Of a DNA stretch of 36,050 nucleotides, positions 18,438-27,814 are shown one piece after another (the first letter of the stretch is position 1; each line of letters begins with the position of its first letter). A program made the position numbers and the translations under genes. The notes under the pieces are model-generated. The model was given only the letters and a program-made list of their open reading frames with translations. It searched no databases and was not told the DNA's origin. Source of the DNA: Paenibacillus sp. DMB20 (lineage in GTDB: Bacteria; Bacillota; Bacilli; Paenibacillales; Paenibacillaceae). The stretch spans positions 1 through 36,050 of the forward strand of contig NZ_LAZU01000046.1 of the NCBI RefSeq assembly GCF_000987955.1, written 5' to 3'.

Positions 18438-18477
18438 AAAAAAAAAGGAATGCTCCAGGCACTCCTCAAGCATTCCT
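18438..18477 (-). terminator. Terminator after the universal stress protein gene
   Basis: Minus strand AGGAATGCT and AGCATTCCT form a 9-bp stem followed by a run of nine T. It starts 13 bp after the usp stop codon and separates it from the purine operon. Confidence 0.85.
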
Positions 18478-18489
18478 TTCACGTTCATT

Positions 18490-18925
18490 TTATTTTACGA
18501 CAAGTACCGGAATCTTGGCATGCTGCACCACATTGTGGCTGACGCTCCCGAGAACGAATTCGCGGATGCCGCCCAGGCCGCGGCTGCCGATCACGATTAG
18601 ATCCACGCCATTCTGCTTGGCATACTCCAGTATGACTTCCGCCGGAGCCCCCTGGATCATCTCAACGTTGCCGCTCACCCCTGCATTATCCATTCTTTCC
18701 CTCAGCTCCGCCGTCGTCTGCTCGGCCAGATCGTAAATTTCCTTGTTCACGGAAGCCGGAATCGGCGCAAGCCCCTCGCCTACGAAAAAAACGCGGGAAC
18801 TCAAAGGCATGAACAATGTCGAGCGTCGCTCCCGGGGTTACTTTGACCAGCTCAACCGCACGGCCGAGCGCTTTGATCGAAGCTTTGGATCCGTCATAGG
18901 CAAGCAAAATTTTGTTGAAAAGCAT
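18490..18925 (-). CDS. Universal stress protein UspA family (frameshifted)
   Basis: Small cytoplasmic nucleotide-binding protein of the UspA family. ILLAYDGSKAS at the N-terminus and GSRGLGGIREFVLGSVS near the C-terminus (the ATP-binding G-2X-G-9X-G(S/T) motif) identify it. The frame breaks at 18785-18791: seven A should be six, which joins AFEFPRFF to VGEGLAPIP and gives 144 residues, normal for the family. Start at ATG 18925 behind GAGGTGG; an in-frame GTG at 18934 lies within that site. Followed by its own terminator. Confidence 0.88.
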
Positions 18926-19037
18926 AAAGGCCACCTCTTTCTCCGTGTATTAAGACGAACATTACATCATTAAACTTCCGCGCGGCGAGGTGAAACGAGC
19001 CCCTCACTTTTTGGATTAAGAGATATGTAATGAGAGC

Positions 19038-19301
19038 TCACTTCCAAAGATAGCCGTACAATACCGCGTTCAAAAACAACAGCAGCGGCACGCCGACCGT
19101 AAACGACAGATGCCTTGTTTTATGCCTCTTGCGGTACATCGCCGCCCATACGCCCAGAGCACCGCCGACCGCAGCAAGCAAAAACAGCGTTCTCTCCGGT
19201 ATCCGGTCCCTGCCTAACTGGGCCCTGCGCTTGTCCTCGGACATGACCAGATAGGCTACGGCGTTGATAAAAACAAACCAAATTCCCAGGGCGGTTCTCA
19301 C
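19038..19301 (-). CDS. DUF1294 family membrane protein
   Basis: 87 residues, with hydrophobic segments at about 3-19, 39-55 and 68-85. The D-K-R-R segment after the first helix, GALGVWAAMYRKRHKT, and the closing VPLLLFLNAVLYGYLW stretch are typical of DUF1294 (YsdA-like). The start is a GTG at 19301 behind GGAGGTG. Biochemical function of the family is unknown. Apparently monocistronic. Confidence 0.8.
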   Translation of the reverse strand: MRTALGIWFVFINAVAYLVMSEDKRRAQLGRDRIPERTLFLLAAVGGALGVWAAMYRKRHKTRHLSFTVGVPLLLFLNAVLYGYLWK

Positions 19302-19465
19302 AATCGGGTCCGCACCTCCATTCCCGGCCGACCGATCAAGGATCCATCTTTCGGCTGGCGTCTTTCATTCCTATCTTCATTATAAAACTACCAATGCATG
19401 AACACAATGCGATACATGCAGCAGCTAGGCGGTGCCGTGAGCAGGATGAGGTTCTTTCTCTAGAA

Positions 19466-19506
19466 ATATAAGCCAAGTATAGATGAAGATTATACTTGGC
19501 TTATAT
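19466..19506. repeat. Perfect 16-bp inverted repeat
   Basis: ATATAAGCCAAGTATA (19466-19481) and its exact reverse complement (19491-19506) flank a 9-base loop. It starts six bases beyond the stop of the small gene at 19512-19649. Read on the minus strand it ends in TATATTTCTAG, only weakly T-rich, so it may be an inefficient terminator or an RNA-stability element. Confidence 0.8.
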
Positions 19507-19511
19507 GAAAC

Positions 19512-19649
19512 TTAAGATTCCTGCTTCGGAATTTCGTTCAGACTCGGAACATAATCATCGGCTTTTCGGGGTTTAAGCGTCTTGCTCTCCTCCAAAATGC
19601 TCGATTTGTTCTGCTGGTTTTCCGCTTTCCTCGGTTTATGGTACGGCAT
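19512..19649 (-). CDS. Small hydrophilic protein, 45 residues, unknown
   Basis: An open frame from ATG 19649 to TAA 19512 encodes a 45-residue, very hydrophilic protein rich in Lys, Glu, Gln, Ser and Pro with no Cys, Trp or membrane segment; it begins MPYHKPRKAENQQN and ends NEIPKQES. An excellent ribosome site (GGAGGTGAG) lies nine bases before the ATG. A strong hairpin follows directly after the stop. These two flanking signals are the main support. I do not recognise the family. Confidence 0.6.
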   Translation of the reverse strand: MPYHKPRKAENQQNKSSILEESKTLKPRKADDYVPSLNEIPKQES

Positions 19650-19780
19650 GGCGTCTCACCTCCTGTCCGTAGAATGAACCATTCCGCGGTAGGTTATGCT
19701 TGCGCGTACCCTCGGGTTCTATAGGATGCCTCTTCTCCCGTCCTCTTTACCCGTTAGCGCCTTGGCTCCGGCAGTAAGGA

Positions 19781-21921
19781 TCAGTCTTTGCCCTTTTGCT
19801 CCAGCGCAGCCTTCAGCAGCTCTCCCAGGTTCGAGCCAATCGATTCCTGTTTCCCATACTGCTGAACGAGCTTCCGTTCTTCTCGTTTGTTGATATGCTT
19901 GCTGTCCTTGTTCAGGGTTTCGGTGATGCCGCAGCCGAGACATTGGACAAACATGCCGGCTTTGCCTTCCTTCAGCTCCATTTTCTTGTGGCACTGCGGG
20001 CAGCGGCGGTTGGAGAGACGCTTCTCCCCGGAGCGCTTATAACCGCAGTCCTCGCTCGGGCAGACCAAAAGCTTGCCGCGTTTCGTTTTCTTCTCCAGCA
20101 GCCTGGTTCCGCAGTCCGGACAATGGCTGTTCGATACGTTATGCGGCTTGTATTCGGCTGAACTCCCTTTGACTCCCGCGACCAATTCCTTGGTCATGTC
20201 GCGGATTCCGCGGATAAACGGGTCAGGCTTGCCTTGCCCCTTCGCGATCCGTTCCAGCTCCGCCTCCCAGCGGGCGGTCAGCTCCGGCGTTCTGAGCGCG
20301 GGCGCAACGAGCTCGATCAGCTGTTTCCCTTTGCCTGTCGGATGGAGCGAGGAGCCCTGCCGCTCGATCGTATCCGAGCTGACCAGCTTCTCGATGATGT
20401 CCGCACGGGTGGCCGGCGTGCCGAGTCCGAACTTCTCCATCTGCGTCAGCAGCGCAGCTTCCGTATACCGTTTCGGCGGCTGCGTGCGTCCCGGCTTCAC
20501 GATACAGCGGCGGACGGTGACCTTTTCTCCTTCCGACAGAGCCGGCAGCAGCTTGCCCGAATGTTCTTCGGAGCGGTCATCCGCGGCCTCATCGTCCCCG
20601 TCATCCTCGTAATCGCCGCCGTAAACCTCGCGCCAGCCGCTGTCCTTTACCGTCGTTCCTTTGGCGTAGAAGCTTTGGCCCTCGATCTCCACGGTGACGG
20701 ATACGGCATCGTATTTCGCCGGAGGATAGAACAGACTGATAAAAACGCCGGACGATCAGATCGTACAGTTTCCGCTCCTCGGTGCTCAGCTTGTTCAGCA
20801 GAACGGTTTCTTCTGTCGGAATGATGGCGTGATGATCCGTTACCTTGCTGTCGTCCACGACCCGTTTGCCAGGCGAAAGATTCTTTCGCAGCAGCGGGCG
20901 GGCCAGGGCCGCATAAGGCCCGACGGCGACGCTCGCAAGCCGTTCCTTCAGCGTGGATACCATGTCCGACGTCAGATAGCGGCTGTCCGTCCGCGGATAC
21001 GTCACCAGCTTATGCTGCTCGTACAGGCGCTGCAGCACGCTGGACGTCTGCTTGGCGGAAAATCCGAAACGCCGGTTGGCATCCCGCTGCAACTCGGTCA
21101 AATCGTAAGCCAGCGGATGCGGTTCGGCTTTCTCGCTTTTCTTCACGCTTGCAATCCGCCCCGTGCGTCCTTCAAGCTTCTTCTTCAGCTCCTCCGACTG
21201 CTTGCGGTCAAAGATGCGCCCATCCCCTCCCGCCGCGCGCCACGAGGCTTCGAAGTTTCCGAGATCGACGCTGACCGTGTCATATTCTTGCGAACGGAAC
21301 TGGGTGATTTCCCTCTCCCGGTCCATAATCAGGCCGAGGGTCGGCGTTTGCACGCGTCCGGCCGACAGCTGCGCATTAAACTTGCAGGTGAGCGCGCGCG
21401 TTACGTTCAATCCGACCATCCAGTCGGCCTCCGCCCGGCATCGCGCGGATTCGTACAGCCGGTCGAACTGGCTGCCTGGCTTTAATGCCGCAAACCCTTC
21501 ACGGATCGCCTTATCCGTCTGGGAGGAAATCCACAGCCGTTTAAACGGCTTGTTCCACTTCGCCATCGCCAAAATCCACCGGGCCAGCAGTTCGCCCTCC
21601 CGGGCCGCGTCCGTCGCGATAATCATCTCGCCGATATCCTGCCGCTTGGCAAGATGCTGGACCGTTTTAAACTGGTGGCTTGTTTCGCGAAGCACTTTCA
21701 GCTTCATCCGCTCCGGCAGAATCGGCAGATCCTCCAGCGCCCATGTCTGGTATTTATGATCGTAATCCTCGGGCTCGGCGAGTCCTACCAGATGTCCAAG
21801 CGCCCATGTGACCACGTACTTCGGTCCTTCAAAATAATTTTTTATGCTTTTCGCGGCTTCCCATCACCCTGGCAATTTCTCTTGCCACGGACGGCTTTTC
21901 CGCCAATACCAATGCTTTCAT
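19781..21921 (-). CDS. topB: DNA topoisomerase III TopB (two frameshifts)
   Basis: Type IA topoisomerase that relaxes and decatenates DNA through a 5'-phosphotyrosine link. From ATG 21921 (GGGGAGGG upstream) it starts MKALVLAEKPSVAREIARVM, the Toprim opening. At 21838-21843 six T should be five (restores KHKNYFEGPKYVVTWALGH). At 20741-20745 five A should be four (joins LIVRRF to ISLFYPPAKYD). Corrected length is about 712 residues. The catalytic tyrosine is in TYPRTDSRYL; Toprim acidic residues are in ATDAAREGE. The C-terminus has two Cys4 zinc ribbons (CPDCGTRLL...CPSEDCG and CPQCHKKME...CLGCG). Both breaks resemble those in the purine genes, so I treat the gene as intact. Confidence 0.9.
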
Positions 21922-22027
21922 AGCCCTCCCCTTCCTCTGTCCCCTTATTATAACCTCCCTACCAATGATCTACAAAACAAGTAGAAACGACTTCGGTGTC
22001 CTCATGGACGCTAGCGTTTCTGCGGGA

Positions 22028-22071
22028 AATATAAGGGGCCGCCCAAAGGTCATAAACCCTCGAGCAGCCCC
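22028..22071 (-). terminator. Possible terminator after the MBL-fold hydrolase gene
   Basis: Minus strand GGGGCTGC (22064-22071) pairs with GCGGCCCC (22035-22042), followed by TTATATTT. It lies 128 bp past the hydrolase stop and upstream of topB. The rest of 21922-22198 shows no gene. Confidence 0.45.
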
Positions 22072-22198
22072 GCCTGCATTATGGAAGGATGATCGGCACA
22101 TCGGCAGCCTAACCTGTAACAGGCCATAAACAATTCATCCTGTGAATCCTGCCTAGGCAGCTATCCGTTCTGCCGTATCTTGGTTTATCCCCGCGTTC

Positions 22199-23023
22199 TC
22201 AGGGCTTATCCTCCGGATCCACATACCGGCCCTGTTCCGGTACAGCCAGACGGTTGAAATCCCGGGCCAGCCTCTGCAGCGAATCGATCAGCTCATCTCC
22301 CGACATGGACACCCCGTGTCCGGTAACGGCGATGTGCGGACTAAGGGCAGCCAGGCGCAGAACCGATTCCCGAGCGGCATCCCAATCCGGGGTAAAATAC
22401 ATCGGCGGGCCGTGAAGCTCCTTCTCCTGGCCGATGACGGCCAAGGCAGACTCCTGCTTCACGGTGATAATGGCATCGCCTGCGATCAGCGCTCCGTCCC
22501 GGACGCGGAACAACGATACATGGCCCGGGCTGTGGCCCGGCGTAGGGATCCACCGCCATTCCGGCAGGCCCGGAACCGTGCCGTCTTCCGGCAAAGGCTG
22601 AACCCTCAGCCCAAGATCGATCCCTTTATGGGGATACATCGGGGCGACGCGGGCCATCAGTCCGCCCCCGACGCTGGGGTCTCCCGCCGGATAATCGGCC
22701 TGCCCGGTTAAGTACGGCAGCTCCAGCGGATGCGCATAAACCGGGACGTTCCAACGGTCCGACAGCTCCCTTACATTGCCGACATGGTCAAAGTGGCCGT
22801 GGGTGAGCACGATGCACACCGGTGGACGGCCGAATCTCTGTTCCGCAGTCTCCGCAATCGAATCCGTGAAGTTTGCGATGCCCGTATCCACCAGCACCCA
22901 ATCCCCTGAACCGGGCGTGCCGACGAGTTGAACGTTAACGATCATCGTCCGTAAGGAAAGAATATCCCCCGTTACTTCCTCCGTCTCCACGGCACCGGTT
23001 TTTAACATGCTGTGTTCGTTCAT
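22199..23023 (-). CDS. Metallo-beta-lactamase-fold hydrolase
   Basis: 274 residues, cytoplasmic. The zinc site motif THGHFDHVGN (HxHxDH) is present, with a further metal ligand in TPGHSPGHVSLF, aspartate in IAGDAI, and a late His in VTGHG, all in the order of the glyoxalase II/MBL superfamily. Substrate cannot be told from sequence; hydroxyacylglutathione-type, lactonase or other ester hydrolysis are all possible. Start placed at ATG 23023, nine bases after GGAGGG; an upstream in-frame extension of 21 codons lacks a ribosome site. Lies 95 bp after the Bce permease gene with no clear terminator between, so it may partly share that transcript. Confidence 0.85.
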   Translation of the reverse strand: MNEHSMLKTGAVETEEVTGDILSLRTMIVNVQLVGTPGSGDWVLVDTGIANFTDSIAETAEQRFGRPPVCIVLTHGHFDHVGNVRELSDRWNVPVYAHPLELPYLTGQADYPAGDPSVGGGLMARVAPMYPHKGIDLGLRVQPLPEDGTVPGLPEWRWIPTPGHSPGHVSLFRVRDGALIAGDAIITVKQESALAVIGQEKELHGPPMYFTPDWDAARESVLRLAALSPHIAVTGHGVSMSGDELIDSLQRLARDFNRLAVPEQGRYVDPEDKP

Positions 23024-23118
23024 AACAGCATCCCTCCATTCATTGAACGTACTTGTAATAACATACCCGTATTGGGCAAGATTCAATTGATGAAGGACGT
23101 TTTTTTTTCCTGAAGACT

Positions 23119-25047
23119 TTATTGAATCGTTTTATACAATCGGTTCAGGTAACGCCAGCGCGTGATGAAGAAATAGATGATCTGCACGCTCAGGAAAAAG
23201 ATGAAGATTTTCACCGTATGCCCCACAACCGAGAAATCCACGAGCTGCTGCAGCGCCACGAACGAAACCCCGCTGTGGATCACCGCGATCGCCATCGGCA
23301 GGAAGAACATGATGGTCAACTGCCTTGTTACGATTTTCCGGAGCTCCGGTTTGCTTAATCCGACCTTCGATATCATCCGGTACTGCTGCTCGTCCCTGGA
23401 CAGGTCCGCATAAAGCCGGAAGTAGATGAAGCTGGCCGCGAAGGTAAAGAAGACGATCCCGATCAGGCCGCTGACCATAAGCAGGATGCCGTTCTGCTGC
23501 GTTGCGCTTTTCCAGTCGAAATATAAAATCTGTAAATAATAGCCTTGCTCCGTGTTGGATTGTTCGAAGGCGGCCGAGATTTGGCGAGAGACGTCGCCTG
23601 AATTTTTCCAGTCCGGCACATAGAAGGCATGGTAGGTCGGCGTATAGTTGTCGGTTCGCTCGGCCTTGAGCAGTTCGTCATAAAGGGCGTCGGATACCAC
23701 CAGCGCCGTTCCGTAAGCCACCGGCATCGCAATGAACGTCTCCGCTTTCACGACGGTAACCGTCTCGTTCACGTTAAAGTGGACAATCTCCTCTTTCTCC
23801 TCCAGCGTTCCATTCAATCGGTTGCTGTTCTTCTCCGTTACCGTTCCCGGACTCGCGATCGCCTCCATTTTTCCGAGCTTCGCCGCCGGATGGCCAAGCG
23901 CCTGAATCAGGCTGTTATATTCGCGAAGACTCACGACAATTTGGCCGTTTTCCGTATAAACGGGCCTCACAGCCCCTTCCCTGAATTCGAAGCCGGCTTT
24001 CTTCAGCTCTTCCCTGATGATTTGCGCATTCCGCGCATTCTGCTCTGGATTTTTATCATATAAGGAATACGTGTACGCATAAGGATTTTCCATCGCGGAC
24101 AAGCCCGGGTCCCCGATCGCCAGCGTCGTCCCGATCCCCGTAAAGGCGGATGCCGAAATCACGGAAACCAGGAAAAACATGACCGCATTGTCCCGGATCC
24201 GGTATACCAGCTCCGAAATCGTCAGCAGATTGGTTTTGCGGAAAAAGAACTTCTGTTTCTTCTGCAGACGGCGCATTAGGAAGACGCTGAACTGGGTGAA
24301 TAGGAAGTACGTGCCGATGATGACCAGAATGACGCCTCCGAACAGGAGCGGAAAGGAGAATAGCTGCAGGATGGCAAAAGTCATGACCATGCCGTACCCG
24401 GCCCCGATCAGCAAAATGGCCAAAAGGGCGAGCCACGGCGAGGCCTTCGGCTGCGGTTTGGGGCTTTCTTCCGCCTTGACCAGCGCCAGCAGGGTGCCCT
24501 TTCGAAGCATCATCGAAGAGAACAGGGCAATCAGGACGAACAGCACCGCATAGGCCCCAGCCGTCAAGCCCAGAGCTTTCAACGGAAAGTAGAAGGGCAG
24601 GCCGTTTTCCACGGCTAGCAGCTTCGCGCTGATCAGCAGAATCAGTTTCGAGAACAGCAATCCCGTGCCGATGCCCGACATTATGGCAGCCGCGCCGATC
24701 AAAATATTCTCGATAAACAGCATCCGGTTCAGCTGGCTGCGGGACATGCCCAGGATCAGCAGAATGCCGAACTCCTTTTTGCGAACTTTGATAAATGCCC
24801 CCACCGAATACAGCAGGAAGAAGAACGTAAATACATATACGACATATTGGGATACGGTCATGCCCATCGTTCCGAGCATGCTCATGGTCCCGCTGGACGA
24901 TACGATGCCGTTCTCCAGATTGGGATGAAACGCAAGCAGCGCGTAAGTAAAGAAAATCATGACCGAGAAGGCACTGCTCAGGAAATGCGCGATATACGTT
25001 CGTTTGCTGCGAAGGACGTTGTTAATGGCGAACTGGCGAAAATTCAT
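23119..25047 (-). CDS. BceB-type ABC transporter permease
   Basis: 642 residues with the ten-helix plan of peptide-antibiotic detoxification permeases (BceB, PsdB, YxdM): FtsX-like membrane blocks at both ends and a large extracellular domain of about 200 residues (roughly 310-520) between helices 7 and 8, which in this family recognises the antibiotic target. It opens MNFRQFAINNVLRSKRTYIAHF. Start at ATG 25047 behind GGGAGGG; it overlaps the ATPase gene by 26 bases. In known systems the permease also activates the partner kinase. Which peptide it handles (bacitracin, nisin-like, others) cannot be read from sequence. Confidence 0.9.
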   Translation of the reverse strand: MNFRQFAINNVLRSKRTYIAHFLSSAFSVMIFFTYALLAFHPNLENGIVSSSGTMSMLGTMGMTVSQYVVYVFTFFFLLYSVGAFIKVRKKEFGILLILGMSRSQLNRMLFIENILIGAAAIMSGIGTGLLFSKLILLISAKLLAVENGLPFYFPLKALGLTAGAYAVLFVLIALFSSMMLRKGTLLALVKAEESPKPQPKASPWLALLAILLIGAGYGMVMTFAILQLFSFPLLFGGVILVIIGTYFLFTQFSVFLMRRLQKKQKFFFRKTNLLTISELVYRIRDNAVMFFLVSVISASAFTGIGTTLAIGDPGLSAMENPYAYTYSLYDKNPEQNARNAQIIREELKKAGFEFREGAVRPVYTENGQIVVSLREYNSLIQALGHPAAKLGKMEAIASPGTVTEKNSNRLNGTLEEKEEIVHFNVNETVTVVKAETFIAMPVAYGTALVVSDALYDELLKAERTDNYTPTYHAFYVPDWKNSGDVSRQISAAFEQSNTEQGYYLQILYFDWKSATQQNGILLMVSGLIGIVFFTFAASFIYFRLYADLSRDEQQYRMISKVGLSKPELRKIVTRQLTIMFFLPMAIAVIHSGVSFVALQQLVDFSVVGHTVKIFIFFLSVQIIYFFITRWRYLNRLYKTIQ

Positions 25048-25795
25048 GACCCGTCCCTCCCAACAGCGACAGCACGTTGATAATTTTTTGGTAGAAGGCA
25101 GCACGGTTGTCGCCGAAAGTAATTTCGTTGTACAGCTGTCCGTCCTTGATGAAAATAACGCGGTTGCAATAGCTCGCCGCCACCGGATCGTGAGTGACGA
25201 GCAGCATCGTCGCTCCGTCCTCCTTATTCCGCCGGTCCATCATCTCCATCACGTCCCGAGCCGATTTGGAATCGAGATTCCCTGTCGGTTCATCCGCCAA
25301 TACCAGCTTCGGCACATGAATGAGCGCCCGGGCTACCGCCGTCCGCTGAGCCTGCCCTCCGGATATTTCGTACGTTCTCTTGTTCAAAATGGACGTAATG
25401 CCGAGCTTTTCGGCCAGAATCCCCACGCGCCGGTTCATTTCTTCCAGCTTTACGCCGTCGAGCGCCAGCGGAAGAACGATATTCTCCTTGACCGTCAAAG
25501 TATTCAGCAGGTTAAAGGATTGAAACACAAAACCGAGCTCACGGCGCCGGAACATGGCCAGGTCATTATGCGAGAGGCGGAACGGATCCTCTCCCCCGAT
25601 CCGGATTTCTCCGGATGTCGGACGGTCGATCGTGGAGATCATGTTGAGCAGGGTTGTTTTGCCGCTGCCCGAAGGGCCCATAATGCCGACGAATTCCCCT
25701 TCGTTGATCGTGAGATTGATATTGGACAGCGCTTCATGGGATACGGCCGCTTTATAAACCTTTCCCAGGTTTCGCACCGATAAAATTTCTTGCAT
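25022..25795 (-). CDS. BceA-type ABC transporter ATPase
   Basis: 257 residues. Walker A GPSGSGKTT, signature ISGGQAQR (slightly variant from SGGQQQR), Walker B LVLADEPTGNLD and the switch histidine in LVTHD are all present. This is the MacB/LolD-like ATPase subgroup that pairs with BceB permeases. Start at ATG 25795 after GAGG; the in-frame sequence further upstream covers the palindromic operator region and is unlikely to be coding. Forms a transcription unit with the permease. Confidence 0.92.
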   Translation of the reverse strand: MQEILSVRNLGKVYKAAVSHEALSNINLTINEGEFVGIMGPSGSGKTTLLNMISTIDRPTSGEIRIGGEDPFRLSHNDLAMFRRRELGFVFQSFNLLNTLTVKENIVLPLALDGVKLEEMNRRVGILAEKLGITSILNKRTYEISGGQAQRTAVARALIHVPKLVLADEPTGNLDSKSARDVMEMMDRRNKEDGATMLLVTHDPVAASYCNRVIFIKDGQLYNEITFGDNRAAFYQKIINVLSLLGGTGHEFSPVRH

Positions 25796-25880
25796 CACGT
25801 TTACCTCGCTTTCATGGCTTTCTCTAATATCAGTGTAGAGGATGCCCCCTTTTTCTCCTATCGATCTGTCTTTCATCTAC

Positions 25881-25896
25881 CTTACATCGATGTAAG
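25881..25896. promoter_or_regulatory. BceR-type operator upstream of bceA-like gene
   Basis: CTTACATCGATGTAAG is a perfect 16-bp palindrome containing TTACA-N4-TGTAA, the pattern described for binding sites of BceR-like response regulators. It lies 86 bp before the ATPase start, so the adjacent regulator probably activates the transporter from here. I could not assign convincing -35/-10 boxes. Confidence 0.75.
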
Positions 25897-25944
25897 TTTC
25901 AGCATAACTGTTTTCCAAGCCTCCCGTTCAAAGACATGAATGCG

Positions 25945-26002
25945 AAAAAAAACCTTATCCCAAAGCCGGATGGAGAGTCTTCCATTCCTGCGGGATAAGG
26001 TT
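25945..26002 (-). terminator. Terminator after the sensor kinase gene
   Basis: Minus strand AACCTTATCCC (25992-26002) and GGGATAAGGTT (25951-25961) form an 11-bp stem with a structured loop, followed by eight T. It ends the regulator-kinase transcript and insulates the transporter promoter. Confidence 0.88.
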
Positions 26003-26026
26003 CCTCATGTATGCCAATGATCGCCT

Positions 26027-27013
26027 CTACACCGAAAAAATCAAACGGACGATCGTTCCCTTGCCGGGCTCGGACTCCAGTTCGATGTCGTGATTCAGCT
26101 TGCGGGCGGCCTCCCTGACGAGATAAAGCCCCATTCCGGTGGACTCCTTCAGCTTTCTCCCGTTTTCGCCGGTATAGAAAGGCTCGAACACCCGCGTCAT
26201 ATCCGATTTTGGAATGCCGATCCCCCTGTCGCGCACTTCCAGCATGACCCTCCGCCCGTCTTCGGTCTTAAACGCCTCTACCGTAACCTTATTCCCGCTT
26301 CCGGCGGAATACTTTATGGCGTTGGACAGCAGCTGAAGCAGAATGAATCGGAGCCATTTCGCATCGCTCTGAACGGTAAGGCCCGGTTGGATCAGCACCT
26401 CCGGATAAACGCGGCTGTGGATGAAATAGCGCTTGTTCTCATGGATCGCGTCCACGGAAGCCTGATGCAGCTCTACCGGCTCAACGTTGAAGTCCTGCTC
26501 AAAGGTGTCGAGCCGGGACATGTACAGAACCATCTCGAGCCCCCGGCGGATCCGGTCCGATTCCTCCGAAATGCTTCGGTTGGCGTCGTTGTCGTCCTCC
26601 TGCGTAATCATTTCTATGACGGACAGCGGTGTTTTCATTTGATGCACCCATTGGTTCATAAAGGTCATATGCTCTTTCCGGTGCCGTTCCCACTCCTGCA
26701 TGACGCTCCGGTATTGGCGATACTGCTCTTCCATCAGCTCGCTCAATGCCGATGGAAGCGGGGCTGATTCGTTATGCCTGATCGAATCCTCCAGCGATCG
26801 TATCGGCTGCGACAACCTTTCGTAAAACTCGCGGTGGGTGAAATACCGGAAAGCCAGGTATCCCCCCAGGATGGAAAGCCCCAGGAACACGGCATAGGCA
26901 GCCGTCACCGGATGATCATAGCCGTCGTACCAGAATACGAGCAGGACGACCAGCAGTTGAATAGAGGAAAAAACAATCAGCGGCAGATGTTCGCGCCAAA
27001 ACAGCTTTTTCAT
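26027..27013 (-). CDS. BceS-like intramembrane-sensing histidine kinase
   Basis: 328 residues. Two N-terminal membrane helices (about 11-29 and 36-56) with almost no extracellular loop, the hallmark of kinases that sense through a partner transporter. The H-box QWVHQMKTPLS places the phospho-accepting histidine near residue 124; N-box LLSNAIKYS, G1 DRGIGIP and G2 GMGLYLV complete the kinase domain. The ATG overlaps the end of the regulator gene by four bases. Family knowledge says the BceAB-like neighbour supplies the signal. Confidence 0.92.
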   Translation of the reverse strand: MKKLFWREHLPLIVFSSIQLLVVLLVFWYDGYDHPVTAAYAVFLGLSILGGYLAFRYFTHREFYERLSQPIRSLEDSIRHNESAPLPSALSELMEEQYRQYRSVMQEWERHRKEHMTFMNQWVHQMKTPLSVIEMITQEDDNDANRSISEESDRIRRGLEMVLYMSRLDTFEQDFNVEPVELHQASVDAIHENKRYFIHSRVYPEVLIQPGLTVQSDAKWLRFILLQLLSNAIKYSAGSGNKVTVEAFKTEDGRRVMLEVRDRGIGIPKSDMTRVFEPFYTGENGRKLKESTGMGLYLVREAARKLNHDIELESEPGKGTIVRLIFSV

Positions 27014-27708
27014 TTCGGCTGCTTCCAGACGGCGTTCAACCGGTAACCCGAGCCGCGCACCGTTTCGAGCGCATCCTCAATGCCGAGCTCCGCCAGCCTT
27101 TTTCGCACGCGGGTTATATTGACGCTAAGCGTATTGTCGTCCACGAAGCTATCGTCCCACAGTTTTTCCAGGATGGTCTCCCTGCTGACGAGGCGAGGGG
27201 AGCGGCTCAGGAGGGTCTCCAGAAGTATCGTTTCCTTCTTCGTTAAAGTTGCGGTTTTGTCTTCCAATCGGAGCTCCATCCGTTCGGGGTACAGGACAAG
27301 CCCTTCTTTATCGACGGTCCGTTCCCCGGATACCGCAGCGTAATCCCCGTACACCCGCCGAAGCTGGCTGTGGATTTTGGCAATGACGATATCGTAATGG
27401 AACGGCTTCGTTATATAGTCGTCCGCCCCGTTTTCAAGCGCCCTTAACTGATCCATCGTACCGTTGCGGGCAGATATGAAAATAATCGGGCATGTCGATA
27501 CGGAACGGATCTGCCGGCACCAGTAATAGCCGTCGAAGCTGGGAAGATTGACATCCAACAATACGACGTGGGGCCGTATTTCCTTGAACCGATCGAGCAC
27601 GTGCTCAAACTCCTGAACCTTTACGCACTCATTCCCATACCTGACGATATGCGATTCAAGCAGACCTGCCAGCTTGGGGTCATCCTCGACGATCATGATT
27701 TTGTACAT
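27010..27708 (-). CDS. BceR-like response regulator (OmpR family)
   Basis: 232 residues. Receiver domain with acidic pair EDD at 8-10, phospho-acceptor Asp52 in VLLDVNLP and the conserved Lys in YITKPF; then an OmpR/PhoB winged helix whose recognition region includes VDDNTLSVNITRVRKRL. AAGGAG lies eight bases before the ATG. First gene of the two-component operon. Its likely target is the palindrome at 25881-25896. Confidence 0.92.
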   Translation of the reverse strand: MYKIMIVEDDPKLAGLLESHIVRYGNECVKVQEFEHVLDRFKEIRPHVVLLDVNLPSFDGYYWCRQIRSVSTCPIIFISARNGTMDQLRALENGADDYITKPFHYDIVIAKIHSQLRRVYGDYAAVSGERTVDKEGLVLYPERMELRLEDKTATLTKKETILLETLLSRSPRLVSRETILEKLWDDSFVDDNTLSVNITRVRKRLAELGIEDALETVRGSGYRLNAVWKQPK

Positions 27709-27814
27709 GCATGAACTCCTTCCATAGAACGTCCGGCTGTCTCCCCTCTTCCGAGAAGCAGCCTTGCTCCTAGCGCATGCTCAACCTCTTTATGATGTCA
27801 TAACGACGGCCGCT

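Noticed and set aside
22028..22071. A small RNA or riboswitch in the 277-bp gap between topB and the MBL-fold gene
   Set aside because: Only one hairpin with a modest T tract is evident, adequately explained as a terminator; no conserved RNA motif was recognised.
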